From positions 1-62,955 of the forward strand of contig USDT01000013.1 in assembly GCA_900553465.1 (NCBI GenBank): a stretch of 62,955 nt of DNA, written 5' to 3'. The translations under genes and the position numbers were made by a program. Positions within the stretch are counted from its first letter, which is position 1. Every line of letters begins with the position of its first letter. Positions 29,111 to 37,723 of this stretch are shown piece by piece. A model generated the notes under the pieces. The model made no database searches, had not been told where the DNA came from, and was given only the letters and a program-made list of their open reading frames with translations. This DNA is from an uncultured Prevotella sp. GTDB lineage: Bacteria; Bacteroidota; Bacteroidia; Bacteroidales; Bacteroidaceae.

Positions 29111-29737
29111 TCAGATGCTTTTTTCTGATGGCTGAACGGTCATCATTTTCTTCCATTTCATATATCCGAACACTGCAATCACGGCATAAGTGCCATACAG
29201 TCCGGCTTTGAACGGTATGCCTTTATACGCGTAGAGCACGCAGCACACGGCATCAACGACAATCCATATGATCCATTGTTCAACATATTTGCGTGCAAGT
29301 GCCCACAGACCAATGATGCTCAGAGCATTCACGAAGCTGTCTGTCACCGGCACATCACTGTCGGTGAATCGTGTGAGGATTGCGTAGATGGCTATCCATG
29401 CCACCACGAATGCAACGGCGGAAGGTATTATCAGATTGCGGCGATAGTGGGTTATAGGCATCTCTCCGGCTGTTTTCTGGTTGCGTTTGCGCCCGTATTT
29501 CCATACAATGAAACCGTAAATGGCGGCCACTGCATAATATATTGCCATGCCGAAATCGGCATACAGTCCTGCTTCAAGATAAAGCACAATGTCTATCAGC
29601 GGCATAATGATGCTTGCAAACCACAGCCAAATGCTCGCCCTGTATTCAAGAATGACATAAACGATGCCGACAACCGTGCTCAGGATATCAAGTATCATGA
29701 GCTGGTTGTCGGCTATGTAATTCAATATTCCGTTCAT
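29111..29737 (-). CDS. pnuT: PnuC-family transporter, probably thiamine-specific (PnuT)
   Basis: The start at 29737 (208 residues, MNGILNYIADNQLMILDILST) is chosen because an upstream ATG lies inside the receptor gene; it leaves an 11-base gap. Seven or so membrane helices are visible (ILSTVVGIVYVILEY, ASIIMPLIDIVLYLEAGLY, IYYAVAAIYGFIVW, AVAFVAWIAIYAI and others), and the layout matches PnuC facilitators of vitamin uptake. The family moves nicotinamide riboside, riboflavin or thiamine. The shared TPP riboswitch and the following thiN point to thiamine (inference from context), trapped inside by phosphorylation. Confidence 0.9.
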   Translation of the reverse strand: MNGILNYIADNQLMILDILSTVVGIVYVILEYRASIWLWFASIIMPLIDIVLYLEAGLYADFGMAIYYAVAAIYGFIVWKYGRKRNQKTAGEMPITHYRRNLIIPSAVAFVVAWIAIYAILTRFTDSDVPVTDSFVNALSIIGLWALARKYVEQWIIWIVVDAVCCVLYAYKGIPFKAGLYGTYAVIAVFGYMKWKKMMTVQPSEKSI

Positions 29738-29748
29738 TCCTGCACTGC

Positions 29749-32058
29749 TTAGAATGTGATGGAAAGATGTGCGAGGAAGTGAGTAGGAGCCTGGGCTGAA
29801 TATGTTGACCACGCCCATCCGCCGTCGTAGGCAACTATCTTGCCGTTTTCGTTCTTGAAGTTCATGGAGCAGCTTCCGTTGCTTTCATACTCTTCGTTGA
29901 ACAGGTTATAAACAGTCACGCCCACAGTAGCACTCTTCAGTCCCTTCATCTTGAATGTATAGGACAAGTCGAGGTCGCTTACGAACATCGCGTCGATGAC
30001 AGCGCTGGTGTAAGTCTTGCCGTCTGTGTTCAGATATTTCTTGAAACCGGAGTTCGTCATGTTCTGTTCGCTGACGTATTTACTCATGAGTGATGCACGC
30101 AGACCCTTGTATTCGTAGGTGAATATGTTGTTCACTATGACATCAGGAGAGTAGGCCAGCTTGGTTGTTCCCACGTTGGCATACGACTGACTCCAGTCTT
30201 CGTTTATCACTGTTACGTTCATATTCTTTGCCCGGTTCTTGCTCAGTGTGGCGTTGATGTTCCATTCAAAGCCCTTGAAAGGACGCAGTCCGGCCATCAG
30301 TTCGATGCCCATGCGGTAGCTGTCTTTTATGTTTCGTGCCACCATTTCGCCGTTAGAGTCCTGTGCTCCGGTGAGAACGAACTGGTTGTCGTAGTCCATA
30401 TAATAAAAGTTCACTCCGGCATTGAATATTTCCGACTGATATTTGTAGCCAATCTCAAGGTCGTTCAGTCGCTCAGCCTGTGGATCAACGGCGTCTGTCT
30501 CGGCCATCATGTCCTCGAAGTCGTTGCGTGTCGGTTCCTTGTGTGCTATGGCGTAAGACGCATATACGGTGTGTTCGGGAGTGATGTTATATACGAGTCC
30601 GAACTTCGGATTGAAGAAATCGTATTTACGGTCGAGTATGAGTGGACGCTGGTTATGGTCTTCGTCGAACTCCTGTGATGTGCCGTCCATCTTGTAGCTT
30701 ATGTGACGATACTGCAGGTCAACGTATCCGCTGAGACCAGGAAGAAACTCATAGTTGATTTTTCCATAAATATTTCCGTCGGTCTTCTTGGCGTTGTTGC
30801 GATAGTATTCATGGTCGGGATTGAATATGACTCCATCGTTGTAATATACCTGCATGCCGTCTTCCAGCCAGATGTATGGGCTTCCTGACCACAGCACTTT
30901 GCCGAAATGGTCGCCGTCGTACTTGTTCCATCCGCCGCCGATGGTGGCTATCAATCCGTTGTGATTGTCATAATTGGCTGATGCTATGAAGCCGTAGAAA
31001 TCGTTAAGCATCTTTTTCTGTCTTACGAGATTGGCCATCAAGTCTGTGTTTTTGGTCATTAGATACTTGTAAAGTTTCTGGTCTTCCTTCATCTGCTCAT
31101 AGTAGCCGTCGCCACGTGTGTAGTGAAACGCTATGTTGGTATTCCAGTCAGACGACCATCTTTGGTTCCAAAGAAGTTGGTAGTTCTGCTGATGATAGTT
31201 GTCGGTCTGATTCTTATAGAAAGCCACATTGCCGTTCTTATCGGTGTAGATTCCGCTCGGGTTGTAGCTTCTGCCGTATTTCTCCATATCGGCTTTCGAC
31301 GCATAGTCCCACGCCATGTATGTTTTCTCCGTTCCATTGAATGTGATGAACTTCACGACGGTGTTGTCGGCGAAGTATCCGCCTTGCAGGAAATAGGAGT
31401 TGAGTCTTGACGATGCTCTATCAATGAAGCCGTCGCTGCCGATGTTGGACAGGCGTCCCTGAAAGCCCCAGTGGCCTCCCAGCAGTCCGGTGGAGAAGCT
31501 GAAGGTCTCCTTGTGTGTGCCGTACGATCCACCGGAAAGGTCGAGTTGCCCGTAGGCTTTCTGGCTGATGTTTTCTGTCTGCATGTTGACGGTTGCTCCG
31601 AATGCACCTGCACCGTTGGTAGAAGTGCCTACACCGCGCTGTATCTGTATTGATTCGAGATTGGAAGCAAAGTCGGCCATGTTGACCCAATAAAGCTGAC
31701 TGCTCTCCGCATCGTTCACAGGGATGCCGTTGGCGGTTATGTTTATGCGTGTCGGATCTGTTCCACGCACATGTATTGCTGTATAGCCGATGCCCATTCC
31801 TGCGTCGGATGACGTTGTGACAGACGGCGTGAAGTTGAGTATCCATGGCATGTCCTTTCCCTTGTTAAGTGTTTTGATCTGGCTTTTGCTCATGTCCGAG
31901 TAAGCCACAGGTGTCTTTTTGTCGGCACGTGTCGATACTACCTGTACGTTCTGCAGTTCGTAAGTTCTCAATGTGTCAAGCCGTTCACCTCCCGGCGCGG
32001 CTGCGTTTACTGTTGCAACACTTGCAAGTGCAGCAATTAGTAAAACTGTTTTTTTCAT
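29749..32058 (-). CDS. TonB-dependent receptor, probable thiamine transporter
   Basis: The 769-residue product has a signal peptide (MKKTVLLIAALASVATVNA) and a TonB-box-like strand (TYELQNVQVVSTRADKKTP). Its plug at about residues 50-170 has AIHVRGTDPTRINITANGIPVNDAESS and RGVGTSTNGAGAFGATVNM, and a long barrel ends in THFLAHLSITF. Its place directly behind a TPP riboswitch and ahead of pnuT and thiN marks it as the outer-membrane thiamine receptor, a setting known in Bacteroidetes (established by comparative genomics). The sequence alone would only say TonB receptor. Confidence 0.92.
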   Translation of the reverse strand: MKKTVLLIAALASVATVNAAAPGGERLDTLRTYELQNVQVVSTRADKKTPVAYSDMSKSQIKTLNKGKDMPWILNFTPSVTTSSDAGMGIGYTAIHVRGTDPTRINITANGIPVNDAESSQLYWVNMADFASNLESIQIQRGVGTSTNGAGAFGATVNMQTENISQKAYGQLDLSGGSYGTHKETFSFSTGLLGGHWGFQGRLSNIGSDGFIDRASSRLNSYFLQGGYFADNTVVKFITFNGTEKTYMAWDYASKADMEKYGRSYNPSGIYTDKNGNVAFYKNQTDNYHQQNYQLLWNQRWSSDWNTNIAFHYTRGDGYYEQMKEDQKLYKYLMTKNTDLMANLVRQKKMLNDFYGFIASANYDNHNGLIATIGGGWNKYDGDHFGKVLWSGSPYIWLEDGMQVYYNDGVIFNPDHEYYRNNAKKTDGNIYGKINYEFLPGLSGYVDLQYRHISYKMDGTSQEFDEDHNQRPLILDRKYDFFNPKFGLVYNITPEHTVYASYAIAHKEPTRNDFEDMMAETDAVDPQAERLNDLEIGYKYQSEIFNAGVNFYYMDYDNQFVLTGAQDSNGEMVARNIKDSYRMGIELMAGLRPFKGFEWNINATLSKNRAKNMNVTVINEDWSQSYANVGTTKLAYSPDVIVNNIFTYEYKGLRASLMSKYVSEQNMTNSGFKKYLNTDGKTYTSAVIDAMFVSDLDLSYTFKMKGLKSATVGVTVYNLFNEEYESNGSCSMNFKNENGKIVAYDGGWAWSTYSAQAPTHFLAHLSITF

Positions 32059-32111
32059 TAATTTGTTTGATTTTAAAAATACACAAAAAGGGGTACTTTT
32101 TATGTTTTGCC

Positions 32112-32207
32112 TTATTCCACCGCCGGTACTAACCGGATCTGGTCAGAGGGTTTGATCTCAGCCGGAAATCTCCGGCACCCCTTAACTTACTCCTTGTAAG
32201 TCGGGTG
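32112..32207 (-). promoter_or_regulatory. TPP riboswitch (THI element)
   Basis: Read on the minus strand, the leader has the conserved series GGGGTGCC, then GGCTGAGAT, then ACCCTCTGACC, then GATCCGGTTAGTACCGGCG, then TGGAATAAG. These are the hallmark blocks of the TPP aptamer, including the CTGAGA pyrimidine-binding and CTGA pyrophosphate-binding loops. An extra small hairpin (CTTAC and GTAAG arms) lies at its 5' side. The expression platform toward the receptor ATG at 32058 was not resolved. Binding of TPP should repress the whole uptake operon. Confidence 0.95.
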
Positions 32208-32238
32208 CAAAGTTAATGTAAATAAATGTAAACGCAAA
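32208..32238 (-). promoter_or_regulatory. Promoter of the thiamine operon
   Basis: On the minus strand TTTG (32235-32238) and TAACTTTG (32208-32215) are exactly 19 bp apart, both perfect consensus boxes, placing the transcript start right at the riboswitch. Confidence 0.85.
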
Positions 32239-32435
32239 GGAAAACACTGTTTTTCAGTATATTGAAGTCTGTGGCACACTCATATGGTGTCGCGGACATG
32301 TCGGGTGTTTTCCTTTGTGTTTACAGTTCAGCACTTTTTATTTCCGCGTATGTCTATTGCAGTGATGTGCGTATTACGCTTTTATGTTTTTATGTATATA
32401 ATATGATGTGTCGGGAACTTGTGGAGTCTGGCGCG

Positions 32436-33005
32436 TTATTGCAGCTGATCATCTACGTCGGAGTATTTGGGAGATGGTCCGTATTCGTTTTCAAATTTGT
32501 CACTGTCGCGACAAAGGAATACAATCAATATCACTTTATACACAAGGCATACTATACTCAGCACCAGATATTTGAATAATATTGAGGTAATGAGGTATAA
32601 ATCAGTAAACATGCTGTGCGTATCATAAATATGATGATCGCATGATGAATTGTCATAAATTGTATATACAGATATGTCGTATACAGCAATTGCTATGAAT
32701 CCCAGCGGCAGCAGAAAGTCAATGATACACCATATGCCACTGCGTCCTGTGTCGTGCAGACGACGGAATGTGAGTGGTATTCTTGCGAGTTCGAGCAGGA
32801 GCCCAAGCAGCGGAGCTATCAATATGCCGGTGAATGGTGTGTAGAAAATTATGGGCAGGACGAAAACTTCAACGACAGTGATGAGAAGTATTGTCCACCA
32901 GAACTCCGAGCGTCTGGAACGCCCGCGGAACTGGATGATTTTTGTGGCTGCCGCCTGAATGGCTTGTGGGAAATCCAGCGATGGCGTTTGCTTGAAATTT
33001 TCCAT
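32436..33005 (-). CDS. DUF805-family inner membrane protein
   Basis: The 189-residue product has four hydrophobic segments and the DUF805 hallmarks: FRGRSRRSEFWWTILL near residue 30 and ARIPLTFRRLHDTGRSGIW near residue 95. The family has no agreed function. A loop with His/Cys/Asp residues (YDNSSCDHHIYDTHS) interrupts the second half and is not typical. The gene lies 12 bases behind a lipoprotein gene, forming a three-gene set with two related secreted proteins. Confidence 0.85.
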   Translation of the reverse strand: MENFKQTPSLDFPQAIQAAATKIIQFRGRSRRSEFWWTILLITVVEVFVLPIIFYTPFTGILIAPLLGLLLELARIPLTFRRLHDTGRSGIWCIIDFLLPLGFIAIAVYDISVYTIYDNSSCDHHIYDTHSMFTDLYLITSILFKYLVLSIVCLVYKVILIVFLCRDSDKFENEYGPSPKYSDVDDQLQ

Positions 33006-33017
33006 ATATTATAAGTA

Positions 33018-33725
33018 TTATAGGTCGTCGATGGCGTGTTTTCTTATTACTCCGCTGTTTATTTTGTCTGTATAAGTCAGCATTACAAATCCGGTGGTAG
33101 ATGTTTTCGGTTCAATGCTGAGCTTCACATCGCCTTTGTCGGTGGTGAATGTTGTGACATATTCGCAACGGTTGTCACCCACGGCGTACATTCTGTCATG
33201 GTTACTGATACGGCCGCTTATGTATATCGGATCTATATTTATCTTCTCTCTGCATGCCGAAGGTTTACCGTATTTTGTCGTTAGCATTTCTTTCAGATGT
33301 TTGTAGTCACCGTGCAAGTCATCCCATTCTTCGCGCACGGGGAAGGCAACATTTATCTTGGCTACGACATCTTTGGAATCGAGAGTCTGGACGTGGAGTA
33401 TGCAATCTTTATAGTCCGCAAAGTCGCCATAAAGCACTGCAGTGCCGTCATCGGCAGAATCCTCCGGGTCTATGAGTATATTCTCGCTGTTGTCGCTGCC
33501 GTAGTTTTTGAATCCTTGCTGTTCCATACGTTTGATAAACATTTCGAGTGGGCCGTTTATTGGTACATTCTTGAAAAACATGTGGGTGCTGTCCTCCTGG
33601 GTGTATTTGCTGTAGTCCGCTACAGCTTTTGGCTCCTCTTTCTGTTTTATCAGTAGTTTGGTTACCTCCTCACACGATGTCAGCGTGAGACCGACCATAA
33701 GAATATACATCAGTTGTTTTCTCAT
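33018..33725 (-). CDS. Lipoprotein of unknown function, paralogue of the next gene
   Basis: The 235-residue product has a lipoprotein signal (MRKQLMYILMVGLTLTSC, Cys18). After a charged linker, the mature part resembles the neighbouring protein encoded at 33820-34416: a start like FIKRMEQQGFKNY, GTAVLYGDFADYKDC, AFPVREEWDDLHGDYKHLKEML, KYGKPS, and a final strand set around RCEYVTTFTTDKGDVKLSIE. I do not recognise the family. Expected location is the periplasm-facing side of a membrane. Confidence 0.8.
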   Translation of the reverse strand: MRKQLMYILMVGLTLTSCEEVTKLLIKQKEEPKAVADYSKYTQEDSTHMFFKNVPINGPLEMFIKRMEQQGFKNYGSDNSENILIDPEDSADDGTAVLYGDFADYKDCILHVQTLDSKDVVAKINVAFPVREEWDDLHGDYKHLKEMLTTKYGKPSACREKINIDPIYISGRISNHDRMYAVGDNRCEYVTTFTTDKGDVKLSIEPKTSTTGFVMLTYTDKINSGVIRKHAIDDL

Positions 33726-33819
33726 AAAATATTGTTTTGCGGTTTATAAGGTTTTTATGTTTATTTCAAAAGGTCTTCTTCAAGGTGTCCGGAAGTTGTA
33801 GAATGAGGTCTGTTTGCGA

Positions 33820-34416
33820 TCATTTCTTTTCCTCTTCCTTCTGTTTCTGCGAACCGTAGTTAGGTTGGTCCATGTATATTATTCTGACGTTGCTGTAGTG
33901 TTTGTTTTCGAAAAATACATGGTTGATTACGAGTGCTATCACTCCGTTGTCGCGGTTGAATGTAGATTTGAAGTCGCAGCGGTCGGTCTCAACATACAGC
34001 ATTCTAAGATCGTAGGGCACTTCGTTCTCGAACACCTCAATCGATATGTCCGGCTGGCCGTAGCGTTTTGTGAGGGTTTCCTTCAGTTTGTAGTAATCGT
34101 CCGACAGCGCAGACCACGTGTCTTGATAGGGGAACGACACTGCCACATTGTTCACCTTCTTTCCGTTCTGCACCGAATAGATATAGATATCGCAGTTTTT
34201 GTAGCCTTCATATTCACCTTTGAGTATGGCTGTGCCGTCCTGTGTTATCTCGGAGAAGGTGAATCCCTTCTTTACCATTTTATTTACAAAGTTGTTGAGT
34301 GTTCCGCATATGGGTTCGCCCATGAACTCCAGATGCTTTTCCACTTGTTCCGGTTGCTGTGAAAAAGCTGCAACCGCTATGATATTTAAAAATAGTACGG
34401 ATAAAAACTTTTTCAT
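33820..34416 (-). CDS. Secreted protein of unknown function, paralogue of the adjacent lipoprotein
   Basis: The ATG at 34416 (198 residues) is chosen because it opens the signal peptide MKKFLSVLFLNIIAVAAFSQ; nine codons of open frame precede it. The mature protein repeats the pattern of its neighbour: FVNKMVKKGFTFSE, GTAILKGEYEGYKNCDIYIYS, SFPYQDTWSALSDDYYKLKETLTKRYGQP, then TDRCDFKSTFNRDNGVIALVI. It ends in a Lys/Glu-rich tail. No lipobox, so it should be soluble in the periplasm or exported. It is the first gene of the three-gene set. Confidence 0.8.
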   Translation of the reverse strand: MKKFLSVLFLNIIAVAAFSQQPEQVEKHLEFMGEPICGTLNNFVNKMVKKGFTFSEITQDGTAILKGEYEGYKNCDIYIYSVQNGKKVNNVAVSFPYQDTWSALSDDYYKLKETLTKRYGQPDISIEVFENEVPYDLRMLYVETDRCDFKSTFNRDNGVIALVINHVFFENKHYSNVRIIYMDQPNYGSQKQKEEEKK

Positions 34417-34458
34417 AATTGTAGAGTATTTCGGGTGAAACAATTCGGTTTTATATCA

Positions 34459-34466
34459 CAAATTTA
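34459..34466 (-). promoter_or_regulatory. -7 box upstream of the secreted-paralogue cluster
   Basis: Reads TAAATTTG on the minus strand, 42 bases before the ATG at 34416. No clear -33. Confidence 0.5.
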
Positions 34467-34539
34467 GTAAATAATCCGTCTGGGTGGACCTTCTTTAGTA
34501 TAATTAACATATAACATTTATAAATAGTATGCGCTATTT

Positions 34540-34800
34540 GGAGTACATTTCAAAACTTGCGTATTTGCCAACGAATAATATCTGACGGAGAATAATTCAG
34601 AAACGAACAATTTGGATAATTATTTGATATACAATGGTTTGTGCGAAATCATATACTGAAGCCATTTCCTATGCTGTGCGAAATGTACTGTATTGCATTG
34701 CGAAATGGTCTCTTCCGTATGCCGAAATGGTCTTTATTGACGCATGAAATAGGCCTTAATGGAGTTTGAAAGAGTCTTTTCCGTATCGGTGAATATGAAA
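34540..34800 (+). repeat. Intergenic repeat element, copy G, with diverged 22-base unit array
   Basis: Five 22-base units run from 34674 to 34783 in register, each with a CGAAATGG/TGAAAT-like core; they are more diverged than copies B, C or D. One more unit-like segment precedes them (ACTGAAGCCATTTCC). The last unit (TTTGAAAGAGTCTTTTCC) matches the terminal unit of other copies. The rest of 34417-35061 holds promoters only. Confidence 0.7.
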
Positions 34801-34948
34801 AAGAAGACAGAAATTTGGTTGCAGGCAATATGCAAATGCATCTTTGGAGCTTGTCATTCTTTAGAATAAGAAAAAGTGAAGTGTTAATTTTTTTCGGATT
34901 TTAACTTAATTTTCAGTGTCCGTGTTATGCAGAACCGCGTGTTTGGCG

Positions 34949-34956
34949 TATCTTTG
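34949..34956 (+). promoter_or_regulatory. -7 box of the two-component operon
   Basis: TATCTTTG, about 105 bases before the response-regulator ATG. The -33 element is poor, as expected if an activator is needed. Confidence 0.55.
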
Positions 34957-35061
34957 CGAAACGGCATATAGCCGGCGGTATGGACACTGGCGCAATTTGA
35001 CGCGCTTGCATCAGTACCGCTGTGCAGAGCCATTGACTTGAAAAACATATAGAAACGACAG

Positions 35062-35739
35062 ATGAAGATACTGGTCATAGAGGACGATGCCGACCTGCGT
35101 GAGATTATTGTCAGGTCGTTGGAGAAAGAGCGTTACGTGGTTGAGACGGCGGCTGACTGTGCCACCGCCCGCATGAAGGTGTTCGTGTATGAATACGACT
35201 GCCTGCTGCTCGACATCATGCTGCCCGACGGCAGCGGTCTGGATATACTGCGCGACATGTCGGCGCGTGGCCGTAAGTGCAATGTAATAATACTTTCGGC
35301 GAAGGATTCTATAGAAGACAAGGTGACCGGTCTTGATCTCGGAGCCGACGATTACTTGGCAAAACCGTTCCATCTGGCCGAACTGCATGCACGTCTGAAA
35401 AGCGTGATAAGGCGTAGCCGCAATGACGGTGACAACGTGATGAGGATGGCGAACGTGTGTGTGCACACCGACAGTTTCAGGGTGGAGGTAGACGGGCAAC
35501 CGCTTGAGCTCGGCCGTAAGGAGTACGACATACTGACTTATTTCATGAATCGTCCGGGTCGGCTCATCGAGAAGCAGATGCTGGCTGAAGCCGTATGGGG
35601 TGACTATATAGACGTGGCCGATAACTTCGACTTTGTTTATGCACAGATGAAAAACCTGCGCAAACGGCTCAAGACGGCCGGTGCGGGCATTGAGATAAAG
35701 ACGGTTTACGGATTCGGTTACAAACTTGTAGAGGTATGA
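35062..35739 (+). CDS. OmpR/PhoB-family response regulator
   Basis: The 225-residue product has a receiver domain (EDDADLREI acidic pocket, phospho-acceptor Asp51 in LLLDIMLPDGSG, Lys in DYLAKPFHLAEL) and a C-terminal winged-helix domain (LELGRKEYDILTYFMNRPGR, then RKRLKTAG and TVYGFGYKLVEV). The stop overlaps the kinase start (ATGA), so the two are translated together. The nearest likely targets are the PepSY-like genes downstream, which have paired direct repeats in their promoter. Confidence 0.96.
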   Translation: MKILVIEDDADLREIIVRSLEKERYVVETAADCATARMKVFVYEYDCLLLDIMLPDGSGLDILRDMSARGRKCNVIILSAKDSIEDKVTGLDLGADDYLAKPFHLAELHARLKSVIRRSRNDGDNVMRMANVCVHTDSFRVEVDGQPLELGRKEYDILTYFMNRPGRLIEKQMLAEAVWGDYIDVADNFDFVYAQMKNLRKRLKTAGAGIEIKTVYGFGYKLVEV

Positions 35740-37016
35740 AACTCATAAACTACATATCGTTGCGTCTGTCGGTGATAGCCGCTGTGGTGCTGGCATTCTG
35801 GTCGGTGTTCTTCTATTTTGCCATCATAGACGAGATAAACGACGAAGTTGACGACTCACTGGAGGATTACGCCGAGCTTGTCATACGCCGTGCATTGGCT
35901 GGTGAGCCTCTGCCTACAGCCTCGAGCGGTTCGAACAACCAGTATTATCTCCATCAGGTGTCGGCCGAATATGCCGACACTCATCCGCATGTGCGCTATG
36001 AGGACCGTACGGTTTACATAAGAGAGAAGCGCGAGTTTGAGCCTGCACGTGTCATCACCTATATATATACAACGGGCAACGACAGATTCTTCGAAGTTGA
36101 AGTGTCTGTGCCTACCATTGACAAGGCCGACCTGAAAGAAGCCATATTCTACTGGCTACTGTTCCTCTATGTGGCCATTCTGCTCGGTTTTGTTCTGCTC
36201 AATCTCATTGCCGTGAAACGCAGTATGCGTCCGTTGGCGGTGCTTCTGAAGTGGGTGGACGACTATCGGCTGGGACGTGAGAACCGCGAACTGGACAATC
36301 CTACATACGTGACAGAGTTCAGCAAGCTCAATGATGCTGTGGTGCGCTCGATGAAACGCAGTGAGGAACAGTACGAGCAGCAGAAGATGTTCATAGGCAA
36401 TGCCTCGCATGAGATGCAGACACCGTTGGCTGTGTGTCAGAATCGTATTGAAATGTTGCTCGATGATGATAATCTCACCGAGCATCAGATGGGCGAACTG
36501 GTGAAGACACTTGGCACTCTTGGTTCGCTGTCACGGCTCAACAAGTCGCTGCTACTGCTTTGCAAGATAGAGAACGGTCAGTTCACCGATGAGGAGATGG
36601 TGGATATGGACAAACTGACGGAGCGTCTGATGGACGACTTCAGAAGTGTGCTGAAGACGCGTAACATAGAGGTGACGGTTGGATGTTCGGACCATTGGCA
36701 TGTGAAGATGAACTCCATGCTTGCTTCAACACTTGTGGGCAATCTGTTGAAGAACGCTTTTGTGCATAATGTGGACGGCGGACGCGTGATAGTGAATATA
36801 GGCAGTCATGGCATGACTGTAGCCAACACCGGAGCTGACGAACCTTTGGACAAGACCAAGATATTCACCCGTTTCTATCACACAAGCGGCATGAAAAGTT
36901 CCACGGGCATAGGTCTTTCTCTGGTGAGTGCCGTGTGCAATCTTTATTCTTTCAGTATTGACTATCGTTACGAAAACGGTCTGCATACGTTTGAAATAAC
37001 CGACAATCAGGTCTGA
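35736..37016 (+). CDS. Membrane sensor histidine kinase
   Basis: The 426-residue product has two membrane helices (about 10-31 and 138-160) around a periplasmic sensor of about 105 residues, then a linker with MRPLAVLLKWVDDYRLGR in the HAMP position. The H-box is FIGNASHEMQTPLAV (His225), the N-box NLLKNAFVHN and the G-box TGIGLSLVSAV. ATPase and dimerisation parts are complete. It starts within the regulator stop codon. The signal is unknown; secreted PepSY-like proteins encoded just downstream could be outputs or modulators. Confidence 0.95.
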   Translation: MKLINYISLRLSVIAAVVLAFWSVFFYFAIIDEINDEVDDSLEDYAELVIRRALAGEPLPTASSGSNNQYYLHQVSAEYADTHPHVRYEDRTVYIREKREFEPARVITYIYTTGNDRFFEVEVSVPTIDKADLKEAIFYWLLFLYVAILLGFVLLNLIAVKRSMRPLAVLLKWVDDYRLGRENRELDNPTYVTEFSKLNDAVVRSMKRSEEQYEQQKMFIGNASHEMQTPLAVCQNRIEMLLDDDNLTEHQMGELVKTLGTLGSLSRLNKSLLLLCKIENGQFTDEEMVDMDKLTERLMDDFRSVLKTRNIEVTVGCSDHWHVKMNSMLASTLVGNLLKNAFVHNVDGGRVIVNIGSHGMTVANTGADEPLDKTKIFTRFYHTSGMKSSTGIGLSLVSAVCNLYSFSIDYRYENGLHTFEITDNQV

Positions 37017-37029
37017 AAGGCCCTGTGAC

Positions 37030-37075
37030 AAACCCTTCAGACGGTACAGATAATGCGGTCTGAAGGGTTTTATTA
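37030..37075 (+). terminator. Terminator of the two-component operon
   Basis: A perfect 13-bp stem (37030-37042 with 37058-37070, AAACCCTTCAGAC) with a T-rich tail. Confidence 0.9.
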
Positions 37076-37110
37076 TTAATAAATGTTAATCTTATAGATT
37101 CTGACAGTTT

Positions 37111-37145
37111 TTTCAGATTCATTTCAGAATTGCATTGCAACTTTG
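37111..37145 (+). promoter_or_regulatory. Direct-repeat operator and weak promoter of the PepSY-like genes
   Basis: Two adjacent 11-base direct repeats, TTTCAGATTCA (37111-37121) and TTTCAGAATTG (37122-37132), sit just upstream of a -7-like CAACTTTG (37138-37145). Head-to-tail sites one helical turn apart are how OmpR-type regulators bind, and the weak -7 and missing -33 suit an activated promoter. The adjacent regulator is the obvious candidate (inference). Confidence 0.5.
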
Positions 37146-37250
37146 CAATACGAAAGTCAGAGAGGTGGCTGACAGGACAATCAGACCACAGAGGCAACCT
37201 CCCCGGTTTCGGAAACAAAGAACAATAAAAATAATAACCATAAAAAAGAA

Positions 37251-37706
37251 ATGAATATGAAGAGATTTTTGAAAGTCAGCATCGCAGCATTGCTCTGCCT
37301 GTTTGTAGTGAGTGTTAACGCAGTGGCTTCAAACGACAAGCCGATAGAGGTGTCGCAGCTTCCTCAGGCTGCACAGCAGATACTGAAAAAGGACTTCGCC
37401 AAGATGAAGGTCGCACTGGCCAAGATGGAGTCGGGACTCTTCGACACAAGCTATGACATCATTTTCACCAACGGCGATAAAGTGGAGTTCGACCGCAACG
37501 GTAACTGGACCGAACTGAAATGTAAATACTCTCAGGTTCCTGCCCGCCTCATACCGGCCGCCATCAGCAACTATGTGAAGAAGAACTATCCGTCGGCCAA
37601 GATACTCGAAATAGAAAGAGACCGCAGTGAGTACGACGTGAAACTTAGCACGGGAATGGAGATAACATTCAACAAAAAATTCCAGGTAACAGATATTGAC
37701 AACTGA
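37251..37706 (+). CDS. Secreted PepSY-like protein
   Basis: The product of 151 residues (149 if the second ATG at 37257 is used) has a signal peptide ending near VSVNAVA. The mature part holds two PepSY-like repeats: PIEVSQLPQAAQQILKKDF with DTSYDIIFTNGDKVEFDRNGNW, then LIPAAISNYVKKNYPSAKI with EYDVKLSTGMEITFNKKF. This matches the Bacteroidetes PepSY-like (BLIP-like) family, whose function is unsettled. A long promoter leader with paired direct repeats lies upstream; the related gene follows after 17 bases. Confidence 0.88.
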   Translation: MNMKRFLKVSIAALLCLFVVSVNAVASNDKPIEVSQLPQAAQQILKKDFAKMKVALAKMESGLFDTSYDIIFTNGDKVEFDRNGNWTELKCKYSQVPARLIPAAISNYVKKNYPSAKILEIERDRSEYDVKLSTGMEITFNKKFQVTDIDN

Positions 37707-37723
37707 AAATATAGAATAAGACT

